Numbered from the stretch's first letter, positions 1-5,542 are shown. The stretch is DNA of 6,419 bases from Betaproteobacteria bacterium (GCA_012274175.1 JAAOZZ010000444.1:1-6419), one strand, 5' to 3'. Numbers and translations are program-made. Notes: generated by a model from the letters alone, not told the origin.

Positions 1-42
1 GACAACAACACGCTGTTCGTCTACGTCTGGACCGCGTTCTAG
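1..42 (+). CDS. C-terminal end of an upstream gene, possibly an outer-membrane protein (partial)
   Basis: The reading frame from base 1 to the TAG at 40-42 gives 13 residues, DNNTLFVYVWTAF, and then stops. The alternating hydrophobic residues and the final Phe are what the last strand of an outer-membrane beta-barrel usually looks like, because the terminal Phe is part of the BAM recognition signal. That identity is only an inference from 13 residues. The stop codon overlaps the AGGAGA ribosome-binding site of the following cytochrome gene, so the two are very likely co-transcribed. The rest of the gene lies outside the window. Confidence 0.6.
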   Translation, partial: DNNTLFVYVWTAF

Positions 43-51
43 GAGAGCCCC

Positions 52-693
52 ATGAAAACGACTTCATTGACCCTCGCCCTCGCGATCGCCGCCATCGTCG
101 CCGGCTGCGCCACCACGGAGCGCTCGCGCGCCCTGAACGATCCCGCCGTGCCGGCGAATGTCACGGCGCAGCAGGTCTGTTCCAATTGCCACGGCGCCGA
201 TGGCAACTCCATATCGCCGAACTTTCCGAGGCTTGCCGGGCAGCAGCCGACCTATATCGTGGAGCAGCTCACCGCCTTCCGCAGCCATTCGCGTACCGAC
301 CCCCCGGGATTCGAATACATGTGGGGATTGAGCCGGCACCTGACCGACGGCCAGATCAAGAGCCTGGCGGAATACTTCTCGTCGCAGAAGCCGGTGCCCG
401 ATGCGCCCGGCGCTCCGGCGCTCGCGCAGCGCGGCAAGGAGATCTTCGTGCACGGCGTGCCTTCGAAGGACATCCCTCCTTGCGCCACCTGCCATGGCGC
501 GCAAGGCGAGGGCAACGGAATGTTCCCGCGCGTCAGCTACCAGCACGCGGACTACGTCGTCAAGCAGCTTCTCGTGTTCCAGAGGACCGACGAAAGGCCC
601 CAGGGCGTTGTGATGAAGACGGTCGCGCACCTGCTCACCCACGAGGACATGGAGGCGGTGGCGGCATACCTGCAGGCGTTCACGGCGAAGTGA
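52..693 (+). CDS. Di-heme cytochrome c (c4-like), predicted lipoprotein
   Basis: A 213-residue exported electron-transfer protein. Residues 1-18 form a lipoprotein signal peptide with lipobox VAGC, so Cys19 is the likely lipidated N-terminus and the protein would be membrane-anchored in the periplasm. Two cytochrome c domains follow. The first has CSNCH at 43-47 and a probable axial Met at 90 (MWGLSRHLTD). The second has CATCH at 144-148 and a probable axial Met at 188 (MKTVAHLLT). Each domain ends in the helix typical of the family (IKSLAEYFSSQ, MEAVAAYLQAF). Two similar domains and about 200 residues match the cytochrome c4 family, which passes electrons between respiratory complexes and terminal oxidases. 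The start is supported by AGGAGA at 41-46, five bases before the ATG. The lipid anchor is less usual, since classic c4 proteins have an ordinary cleaved signal. The specific redox partner cannot be told from the sequence. Confidence 0.92.
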   Translation: MKTTSLTLALAIAAIVAGCATTERSRALNDPAVPANVTAQQVCSNCHGADGNSISPNFPRLAGQQPTYIVEQLTAFRSHSRTDPPGFEYMWGLSRHLTDGQIKSLAEYFSSQKPVPDAPGAPALAQRGKEIFVHGVPSKDIPPCATCHGAQGEGNGMFPRVSYQHADYVVKQLLVFQRTDERPQGVVMKTVAHLLTHEDMEAVAAYLQAFTAK

Positions 694-714
694 GGCGTGC
701 GGGATGCGCTCCGA

Positions 715-1491
715 ATGCCCATTCGAAGGATTTCCGCTCTCGCGCTTCTAGGCTTTGCGGCGCTTGCGACGACCGTCCTGCCCGATGAGCCGGCCTCCGC
801 GCCGCAACTCCAGGACCTGAAGCTGGGCGGCCAGGAGAGCCAGGTCGCGTGGAACATGTTCTGGTACGGCGTGTGCGGGCGCGCCCTTCCCGACTTCGCG
901 CGCAGGTCCGCGTCGGTCTACAAAGGTTGGCGCGAGCGAAATCGCGAGGTGATCGCGCGCCTGGAGGCCATGCCGGATTTCAAGCCCGCCATGGAGCGGA
1001 GCCTTTCCGCCCGCGTCGAGGGCACGGCCCCGGGCGACCGCGCCTCGATGGTCCAGCAATGCACGATGATGACGGTCATGGTCTGGGAGCCGCCGCCGGT
1101 GCTGGGAAAGACTCCCTCCGAGACGTGGAGCGGCCTCGTGGAAGCGTTGCGCCGGGGCGATGCATCGCGCACGCTCGGCTATTTCCTGCTCCAGTTCCGT
1201 CTTTCCGCCAGCCCTCGCCTGTCCCAATTGGGGCCGGCGGGCATGAAGTCGATCGCCGGGCGCATCCGGAGTTTCCGGATCGAAGAAGAAGGGCCGGAAA
1301 CGGCCGCGGGGCGCATGACCACCTCCGACGGCCGCGAGGAGGCGATCCATTTCGATCACTACTCCGGCGACGCAAAGGACGCGAGCACCGCGGGATGGCT
1401 GATCGAGCGTCTCGACGAGCTGTGGGCGGATTGCGGGCAGCCGCCTCGCGTCCCGGGCACCGGCGAATGCGAGGGCGCGGCCGCCAAGTGA
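715..1491 (+). CDS. Exported protein of unknown function with four cysteines
   Basis: I do not recognise this 258-residue protein. The ATG at 715 begins a convincing Sec signal peptide: MPIRR, a hydrophobic stretch at about residues 8-22, then a small-residue region ending near PASA (26-29), so it should be periplasmic. A GTG at 697 in the same frame would add six residues before the basic start and is less likely. The mature part has a Trp/Tyr-rich segment with Cys54 (WNMFWYGVCGR, 47-56), a basic helical stretch (about 62-100) and Cys116. Residues 137-181 (ETWSGLVEALRRGDASRTL...) look like a helical 'gene product acts on a few hundred residues' type module seen in other exported bacterial proteins, though that resemblance is weak. 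Cys240 and Cys252 lie near the C-terminus; disulfides C54-C116 and C240-C252 are possible. There is no CXXCH or other metal motif. It starts 21 nt after the cytochrome gene on the same strand, suggesting co-expression. Confidence 0.75.
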   Translation: MPIRRISALALLGFAALATTVLPDEPASAPQLQDLKLGGQESQVAWNMFWYGVCGRALPDFARRSASVYKGWRERNREVIARLEAMPDFKPAMERSLSARVEGTAPGDRASMVQQCTMMTVMVWEPPPVLGKTPSETWSGLVEALRRGDASRTLGYFLLQFRLSASPRLSQLGPAGMKSIAGRIRSFRIEEEGPETAAGRMTTSDGREEAIHFDHYSGDAKDASTAGWLIERLDELWADCGQPPRVPGTGECEGAAAK

Positions 1492-1519
1492 TCCCGGAAA
1501 TGTCCCGCCTCCGGAAGCG

Positions 1520-2137
1520 TCAGGCGACGAACTTGAAGATGGCGGCGAAATGGAGCCCGCTGCCCGCCATCACGAAGAGGTGCCAGATGCCGTGCCAGTG
1601 GGCGAAGCGCTCGTCGAAGACGTAGAAGACGATCCCGGCGGTGTAGACCAGCCCCCCGGCCAGGACCAGCGCGAAGCCGTTCCAGGTGAGTGCGTGCGCC
1701 AGCGGCTCCACGGCGGCGAGTCCCATCCAGCCCATGATCACGTAGAGGGCGAGCGACGTGACGCGCGCCCCTTTGGCGAGGCACAGCTCCTGGGCGATGC
1801 CCACGATGGCGAGGCTCCAGGCGGCGGCGAAGAGCGTCCATCCCCATTGGCCACCGAGGCTCACCAACGCGAATGGCGTATAGGTGCCCGCGATCAGCAG
1901 GTAAATCGCGCTGTGGTCGATCTTGCGGAAGAACGCCTTCAGGGGCCCGCGGGTGCTGTGGTAGAAGGTCGAGGCGAGGTACACCCCGAGGAGCGTCGCG
2001 CCGTACACCGTGAAGCTCGCGATCCGCCAGGGGTCCCCGCGGGAAGCGGCGATGGAGATCAGCGTGCCAGCGCCGCCGAGCGCGAGGACCGTGCCCGCAA
2101 GATGGGTGTAGCCGTTCAGTCGCTCTCCGTGGTACAT
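1520..2137 (-). CDS. trhA: Hemolysin III / PAQR family membrane protein (TrhA-like)
   Basis: A 205-residue integral membrane protein with about seven hydrophobic segments, close to the usual length of bacterial hemolysin III proteins (E. coli YqfA/TrhA). The PAQR metal-site residues are all visible: His60 in STFYHST, Asp74 in RKIDHSAIY followed by LIAGTYTPF, and HxxxH at 182-186 (HGIWH), with a further His at 196. In adiponectin receptors the equivalent three histidines bind zinc, so a metal-dependent hydrolase-like activity on lipids is plausible. The family's bacterial role is usually described as membrane homeostasis; true hemolysis is doubtful. I chose the ATG at 2137 (MYHGERLNGYTHLAG) because the family alignment begins there and AGGGGA lies ten bases upstream. 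A second ATG at 2173 would add 12 residues without a good ribosome-binding site. It converges with the preceding gene, leaving only 28 nt between the stops and no obvious hairpin terminator. Confidence 0.9.
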   Translation of the reverse strand: MYHGERLNGYTHLAGTVLALGGAGTLISIAASRGDPWRIASFTVYGATLLGVYLASTFYHSTRGPLKAFFRKIDHSAIYLLIAGTYTPFALVSLGGQWGWTLFAAAWSLAIVGIAQELCLAKGARVTSLALYVIMGWMGLAAVEPLAHALTWNGFALVLAGGLVYTAGIVFYVFDERFAHWHGIWHLFVMAGSGLHFAAIFKFVA

Positions 2138-2338
2138 GGCCCGATTGTCCCCTGGCCACCGGAACCACGGCATCGCGCGAACTTCGATTCCGCTGCAGGA
2201 CTCGGCCGCATCGTCCTGCCGGACGCCGTCTTACAGGCGCGCTCCTATTTCATGCGCGAGGCAAGCCTCATGATGCGCCCGTCGACGGCGAAGGCCCCAT
2301 GGCCCCGGTGATGGATCGTCCGGGGGACCTTGCGCGCG
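2138..2338. other. Intergenic stretch between trhA and the ppsA remnant
   Basis: About 200 bases with no gene I can support. It must hold the promoter of trhA on the minus strand, but no convincing -35/-10 pair was seen. On the plus strand, where the missing N-terminal parts of ppsA would lie, I looked in all three frames for the phosphohistidine domain (GGxxxHxxI type) and for the nucleotide-binding domain and found neither. It may contain unrecognisable decayed ppsA sequence. Confidence 0.4.
2148..2153 (-). promoter_or_regulatory. Ribosome-binding site deciding the trhA start
   Basis: AGGGGA read on the minus strand, ten bases before the ATG at 2137. The alternative ATG at 2173 has no comparable purine-rich site, which favours the shorter protein. 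Confidence 0.55.
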
Positions 2339-3024
2339 GGCCACATCAAGGCGCACCCGATGGCGCTCCTGCACCCGGAGCGCATCGACGACGGGGCGGT
2401 GCGCGCCCGGCGTATGCCGAGGGTTTCGCCCTGGAGTGCGCCGCGATGAAGCGCGTGCGCGAGGCGATGGGCCTCGACAACGTGAAGCTCATGATCCCGT
2501 TTTGCCGGCGCGTAGCCGAGGCCGAGCAGGTCGTCACGCGCATGGCCGAGCTGGGCCTCGCGCGCGGCGAGAACGGCCTGGAGGTCTACGTGATGTGCGA
2601 GATCCCCAACAACGTGATCCTCGCCGACGGTTTCTCCCGATGGTTCGACGGCTTCTCCATCGGCTCCAACGACTTGACGCAGCTCGTGCTGGGCGTGGAC
2701 CGCGATTCCGCGCTGGTGGAGTTCGACTACGACGAGCGCGACCCGGGCGTGATGGAGATGATCCGCATGGCGATCGCGGGGGCGCACCGCAACGGCCGGC
2801 CCATCGGCATCTGCGGGCAGGCGCCTTCGGACTATCCCGAGTACGCCGAGTTCCTGGTGCACGCGGGGATCGATTCCATCAGCCTCAATCCCGATTCCGT
2901 GCTGGCGACGATCCGGCGCATCCTGGCCATCGAAGCGACGCAATCGCCGGCCGCGCGCACGGGCCGCGGCTTCGACCGCGCGCCGTTCGACACCGCGCAA
3001 GACGGCGCGGCGGTGGTCCGTTAG
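2339..3024 (+). pseudogene. ppsA: Phosphoenolpyruvate synthase remnant (C-terminal TIM-barrel only, frameshifted and internally deleted)
   Basis: From about 2407 to the TAG at 3022-3024 the frame encodes the C-terminal PEP-binding TIM barrel of PEP synthase: PAYAEGFALE, NVKLMIPFCRR, VMCEIPNNV, DGFSIGSNDLTQL, LGVDRDS, the active-site motif GICGQAPSD (Cys codon at 2812-2814) and GIDSISLNPDSV. Full-length PpsA is about 800 residues; here the ATP-binding and phosphohistidine domains are absent, so the pyruvate-to-PEP reaction cannot be carried out. A further piece, GHIKAHPMALLHPERIDD, is encoded at 2339-2392 in a different frame. It resembles the start of the same barrel (compare E. coli IGVHPRALLEFD). 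In intact enzymes roughly 80-90 residues separate these two motifs, but here only a few codons do, indicating an internal deletion plus a frame change near 2393-2406. An ATG at 2299 is in frame with the main piece, but its first 36 codons match nothing in the family. The retained C-terminal frame is undamaged over some 200 codons, so the decay looks recent, or the deletion could be an assembly error. Confidence 0.85.
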
Positions 3025-3374
3025 GCGGCGGGAAAGCGCGTTTCGACGGCGTCCGGCGCGGGAGCGCTCGCGGCGACGCCGGGATCCGGCGGGTGTCCCT
3101 GGTGCGTGAGCACCCAGGCGAGCCTCCCCAGTCCCACGATGGCGGCCGTGCCGCGCACCAGGCGCGCGAAGCGGCCGCGGCCCGCGAGCAGCAGCAACGC
3201 GCCAAAGAGCACCGAGCGGCCCTGGGGCGACGCGACGACCGCCGCGGCGGCGCGCGGCCAGCGCAGGCTCTCCCGCAGCGCGCCCGCGTCGCGGGCGATC
3301 TTCAGGCGCTGGAGCGACGAACGCGCGAGGAGCACTTCCTTGCGCAAGGCGAGGAGCTCGCTCGCGCTACTCAT
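3021..3374 (-). CDS. Small YqjK-like protein, last gene of the cassette
   Basis: A 117-residue protein. The N-terminal third is a basic, Leu-rich helix (SELLALRKEVLLARSSLQRL, 5-24). This is followed by a hydrophobic stretch around residues 52-64 (GRSVLFGALLLLA) and another weak one around 76-90, then a Pro/Ala-rich tail. Sequence similarity to E. coli YqjK is faint. I assign it mainly from its short length, its helix-plus-membrane layout and its position directly after a YqjE-like gene and a YqjD-like gene, as in E. coli yqjD-yqjE-yqjK. The ATG at 3374 overlaps the end of the preceding gene by eight bases and has GGGGA four bases upstream, so translation is probably coupled. Its TAA (3021-3023) overlaps the stop of the convergent ppsA remnant. 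Function unknown; probably an inner-membrane stress protein. Confidence 0.75.
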   Translation of the reverse strand: MSSASELLALRKEVLLARSSLQRLKIARDAGALRESLRWPRAAAAVVASPQGRSVLFGALLLLAGRGRFARLVRGTAAIVGLGRLAWVLTHQGHPPDPGVAASAPAPDAVETRFPAA

Positions 3375-3765
3375 GGCGTCCCCGCAGCAAATCCCGGTCG
3401 GCGGCGAATTCCCGCAGCGTGGCCTCGAAGGCCGGCGGGCTCGCCCGGGCCTTCTCGCGCAGGCGGATGAATGCGATGGCCGCGATGCCCAGGTAGAGCA
3501 CCGTCACGCCCCCGATGGCCGCGAGGCGATGGGTGTCCCAGAAGAACACCACGACAAAGAGTGCGGCGAGCTGCAGCCCCAGCGCGAGGAACAGGCCCGC
3601 GACCACGCCGAGCACGAGCTCCTCCTTGCGCCGCTCGCCCTCCTGGCGCAGCTCGACGACCGCCAGCTCCGCGCGCGTTCCGACCAGCTCGAGCAGCGTC
3701 GCGCCGAGGGAACGCAGCGACGCGGCCGGGCCCGTGCCGGACGACGGCGACGGTTGCGGCTCCAC
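3367..3765 (-). CDS. YqjE-like membrane protein (phage holin superfamily, PF07332 type)
   Basis: A 132-residue protein. Residues 16-50 form an amphipathic helix with the family pattern SLRSLGATLLELVGTRAELA followed by an acidic/basic ELRQEGERRKEEL. Two transmembrane helices follow at about 49-76 and 81-101, then a charged cytoplasmic tail. This is the layout of YqjE and the so-called phage holin family (formerly DUF1469). Despite the name these are chromosomal inner-membrane proteins, not lysis proteins, and there is no phage gene nearby. The start is the GTG at 3765. No in-frame ATG exists in the protein, and no strong ribosome-binding site is visible in the 12-nt gap after the DUF883 stop, so translation may depend on ribosomes finishing the upstream gene. 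The function is not established; the neighbours suggest an envelope-stress or stationary-phase role. Confidence 0.85.
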   Translation of the reverse strand: MEPQPSPSSGTGPAASLRSLGATLLELVGTRAELAVVELRQEGERRKEELVLGVVAGLFLALGLQLAALFVVVFFWDTHRLAAIGGVTVLYLGIAAIAFIRLREKARASPPAFEATLREFAADRDLLRGRHE

Positions 3766-3777
3766 GGGCCGGCGCGG

Positions 3778-4098
3778 CTAGCGGCGGTTGAGGAGCAGGC
3801 CGACCACGATGCCGATGATGGCGCCCAGGCCGGCGGCGATCGCGATGGACTGCCACGGATTGGTGTGCACGTACTCGTCGGTCGCCTTGGCGGCGGCGCG
3901 GGTGCGCTGGACCGCGGCATCCTGGAACTCGTTCAGCCGCTCCTTGGCGAGCCTCAGGTTCTGCTCGACGTTGGCGCGCAGGGCCTGCGTCCTCTCGCCC
4001 CCGGCGGAGGCCACCGACTTCAGCAGCTGCTCGGTATCGGAAACCACTGCGTTGAAATCGTTCACGAGCTTGTCTTTTGCGACTTGGGTATCGGTCAT
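3778..4098 (-). CDS. DUF883 family (ElaB/YqjD-like) membrane-anchored ribosome-binding protein
   Basis: A 106-residue protein. Residues 1-75 are a charged, largely helical, probably coiled-coil region (DKLVNDFNAVVSDTEQLLKS, then ANVEQNLRLAKERLNEF). The family hallmark follows at 74-84 (DEYVHTNPWQS), and then a single C-terminal transmembrane helix at about 84-103 with a Gly-rich face, ending in NRR. This tail-anchored layout is that of E. coli YqjD, ElaB and YgaM, which sit in the inner membrane, bind ribosomes through the N-terminal part and are induced in stationary phase by RpoS. The ATG at 4098 is chosen because AAGGA lies seven bases upstream and the family begins here; an upstream in-frame codon at 4152 would read through the end of the previous gene. 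It lies 19 nt after the coiled-coil gene and 12 nt before the YqjE-like gene. Confidence 0.93.
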   Translation of the reverse strand: MTDTQVAKDKLVNDFNAVVSDTEQLLKSVASAGGERTQALRANVEQNLRLAKERLNEFQDAAVQRTRAAAKATDEYVHTNPWQSIAIAAGLGAIIGIVVGLLLNRR

Positions 4099-4105
4099 GG
4101 TGTTT

Positions 4106-4110
4106 TCCTT
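4106..4110 (-). promoter_or_regulatory. Ribosome-binding site deciding the DUF883 gene start
   Basis: AAGGA on the minus strand, seven bases before the ATG at 4098. It rules in the 106-residue product over an 18-residue N-terminal extension starting at 4152. Confidence 0.7.
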
Positions 4111-4117
4111 CAGTGGG

Positions 4118-4411
4118 CTAGTGCTTTTCGAAATGGGTGCGTGCCTGGGCAACGGCTTCGCGCATGCGCTCCCACGCGTCGTCGGCGCCCTTCGAGAACT
4201 CGGTCCACGCCGTGGTGGACGCGCCCTCGAGGAGCTTCAGGCTGTAGAGGGCTTCCTCGCGCTTGGCGCGCAGCGTGTCCAGCTGCTTCGTGTATTGCTT
4301 CTTCGCTTCCACGTGAGAGACCTTGGCCTTCTCCTCCCATTTTGTCACGTCCTCGTTCCAGTGGTCGAGCTGGACCTTGAGCTTCGCTACGTAGTCGTCC
4401 CGCGTTTTCAT
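4118..4411 (-). CDS. Small coiled-coil protein resembling the sll1863 stress-response family
   Basis: A 97-residue, highly charged protein with no signal peptide or membrane segment, predicted to be almost all helix. It opens with MKTRDDYVAKLKVQLDHWN. A long heptad-like region follows (VEAKKQYTKQLDTLRAKREE, 34-53), then a distinctive Trp-containing tail with two AW motifs (TTAWTEFSKGADDAWERM, 66-83). This pattern matches small bacterial coiled-coil proteins annotated as sll1863-family stress proteins, whose molecular role is unknown. The start is secure: GAGGAG at 4418-4423 lies six bases before the ATG. It is the second gene of the cassette, 28 nt after the HPF/RaiA-like gene and 19 nt before the DUF883 gene, and is probably cytoplasmic. 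Confidence 0.82.
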   Translation of the reverse strand: MKTRDDYVAKLKVQLDHWNEDVTKWEEKAKVSHVEAKKQYTKQLDTLRAKREEALYSLKLLEGASTTAWTEFSKGADDAWERMREAVAQARTHFEKH

Positions 4412-4439
4412 GGTTCGCTCCTCGAATTCCGCAATGGCC

Positions 4440-4778
4440 TCACCGGCCCGGATGCTGCTTCACGTCGCCGCGCGCCTCGCGCACGGCCTCCTCGAGCTGC
4501 CGGCGCACGGAATCGAACGCGTCGCGCACGGCGACGTAGACGTCCTCGTGGTGGTGCAGGGTCGAGACGGCGTCCACGTGTCCCGGCGCGCGCGCCTCGA
4601 CGTGGACCCGGAACTGGCGTCCCAGGCGGTGGTGCTTTTCGGTTTCATCCACCGTCACGCGGCAGCTGGAGATGCGCGGATGGAATTGCTCGAGCTTCGC
4701 GGCATCCTCGCGGATGCGCGCCTCGAGGGCCTCGGAGCGGGGTACGCCCGGGATGGTGATCTGGAGGGTGAGTTGCAT
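4440..4778 (-). CDS. HPF/RaiA-family ribosome-associated protein (short form)
   Basis: A 112-residue cytoplasmic protein with the beta-alpha-beta-beta-beta-alpha layout of the ribosome hibernation factor family (sigma-54 modulation/S30AE). Strand 1 is LTLQITIPG (3-11). Helix 1 covers about 15-31 (SEALEARIREDAAKLEQF, 15-32). Strands follow around ISSCRVTVDE and FRVHVEARAPG. The long helix 2 is near the end (EDVYVAVRDAFDSVRRQLEE). These factors bind the decoding region of the small subunit and shut down idle ribosomes. The sequence differs from E. coli HPF and RaiA and resembles the divergent subgroup with the AVRDAFDSVRRQLEE helix followed by GDVKQH. Some members of that subgroup carry a cold-shock domain after this point; here the protein stops at once. 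The ATG at 4778 is the only start available, and no clear Shine-Dalgarno site precedes it. It heads the minus-strand cassette. Confidence 0.85.
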   Translation of the reverse strand: MQLTLQITIPGVPRSEALEARIREDAAKLEQFHPRISSCRVTVDETEKHHRLGRQFRVHVEARAPGHVDAVSTLHHHEDVYVAVRDAFDSVRRQLEEAVREARGDVKQHPGR

Positions 4779-4853
4779 ATGACGATGGTGCGCGCGCCAC
4801 GGGACGGCGAATTGACGGCCATCAAGCTGTCGACACGGCCGGCGGACGGTGGT

Positions 4854-5399
4854 TCATTTCCTCGCGTCGGCGGCCGGCGGCGCCGCGCCTGGCCAGGGTG
4901 AGGATGCTTCCCGTGCCGGGCCGCGATAGTCGAGGGGCCAGCGCCGCGCCAGGTGCTCCAGCACGCCGTGCTCGAATTCCGGCGCGTAATACGTCCAATT
5001 GGGCTGCAGCTTCGAAAACCGGTTGAGCCGCTCGTGGCGCACGATCACATCGCCGCCGGCCAGCTCGTCCCCCGCGTAGGCCTCGAACTCTCCCTGAGCC
5101 CGCGGATCGGCGCGGAAGCAGAGCCACTCGTGCACGAACGCGTCCTGGAGCCCAGCCAGCTCGTGGCACATCGCCTCGTCGCGCGTCCATCGGGAATGCA
5201 GGTCGGACTCCGCCACCGCGACGTAGCGCGCCTGCTTCGGCGTGTAGAAGTCCTCGATCACGAAGTAGGCGCTTTCCATGCCGCGTTCGCCCGGTCCCAC
5301 GAACCAGCCGTAGGCATCGTGCGCCGAGGCGAGGTAGGCCAGCGCGCAGCGCAGACCCGCGCGCGGGGCGTAGCAGAGGAAGATCCGGGGATTGCGCAT
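4854..5399 (-). CDS. Unrecognised soluble protein
   Basis: I do not recognise this 181-residue protein. It has no signal peptide or membrane segment and is probably cytoplasmic. Visible traits are an N-terminal strand-like segment (RIFLCYAP, 4-11), many aromatic residues (DAYGWFVGPG, YFVIEDFYTP, NWTYYAPEFEH) and several His, Cys and Glu residues (MCHELAGLQDAFVHEWLCF). These could form a metal or ligand site, but no known motif is met. The C-terminal 20 or so residues are low-complexity Pro/Ala. The ATG at 5399 is preferred because the compact, folded-looking sequence starts there. A second ATG at 5465 would add 22 polar residues (MGPKRTPQDSEV...) and has a GGGA about seven bases upstream, so it remains possible. 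It ends 75 nt before the HPF-like gene on the same strand and could be its upstream operon partner; it is divergent from the DUF4126 gene. Confidence 0.7.
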   Translation of the reverse strand: MRNPRIFLCYAPRAGLRCALAYLASAHDAYGWFVGPGERGMESAYFVIEDFYTPKQARYVAVAESDLHSRWTRDEAMCHELAGLQDAFVHEWLCFRADPRAQGEFEAYAGDELAGGDVIVRHERLNRFSKLQPNWTYYAPEFEHGVLEHLARRWPLDYRGPAREASSPWPGAAPPAADARK

Positions 5400-5516
5400 C
5401 GCCTGGTCCGTCGATGGAGGGTCGTTCGGGACCTCGGAGTCCTGCGGAGTTCGCTTCGGGCCCATCGGCAATCCCGATGGGGCAGGATCATCGTGCGCCG
5501 TCCCCGGCGCGGGCCG

Positions 5517-5542
5517 TTGATTCCCGTCAAGCGCCCTATAAT
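5517..5542 (+). promoter_or_regulatory. Likely sigma-70 promoter for the DUF4126-chrA pair
   Basis: A perfect TATAAT at 5537-5542 stands out in very GC-rich DNA, 30 bases before the DUF4126 ATG. A TTGATT at 5517-5522 resembles a -35 box, but the spacer is only 14 nt, shorter than the usual 16-18. CCGTTG at 5514-5519 would give 17 nt but is a poorer match. Transcription would begin near 5549, giving a leader of about 24 nt with AAAGG in it. Confidence 0.6.

Noticed and set aside
1264..1280. Inverted repeat ATCCGGA-gtt-TCCGGAT as a hairpin or operator
   Set aside because: It lies inside the coding region of the exported protein, has a three-base loop, no T-run follows, and it is explained by coding for RIRSFRIE.
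1492..1519. Rho-independent terminator between the convergent exported-protein gene and trhA
   Set aside because: The 28-nt gap has ccggaa twice as a direct repeat, not an inverted one, and there is no T-run on either strand.
1550..2311. A 253-codon plus-strand frame opposite trhA
   Set aside because: It is antisense to a gene with all PAQR metal-site residues; its product has low-complexity charged composition.
2245..3000. A 251-codon minus-strand frame opposite the ppsA remnant
   Set aside because: The plus strand here clearly encodes conserved PEP synthase motifs; the antisense product is His/Arg-rich and unlike any protein family.
3367..3765. Phage lysis module suggested by the holin family name
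   Set aside because: No endolysin, spanin or other phage gene is nearby; the gene sits in the yqjD-yqjE-yqjK arrangement, typical of chromosomal membrane proteins.
3106..4380. A 424-codon open frame on the plus strand opposite the minus-strand cassette
   Set aside because: It is antisense to four well-supported genes, its product is Arg/Pro/Ala-rich with no family motif, and long antisense frames are expected in DNA this rich in GC.
4779..4853. Promoter for the HPF-like gene in the 75-nt gap
   Set aside because: On the minus strand a TTGATG is present but no acceptable -10 box lies at the right distance; the gene may be transcribed from further upstream.
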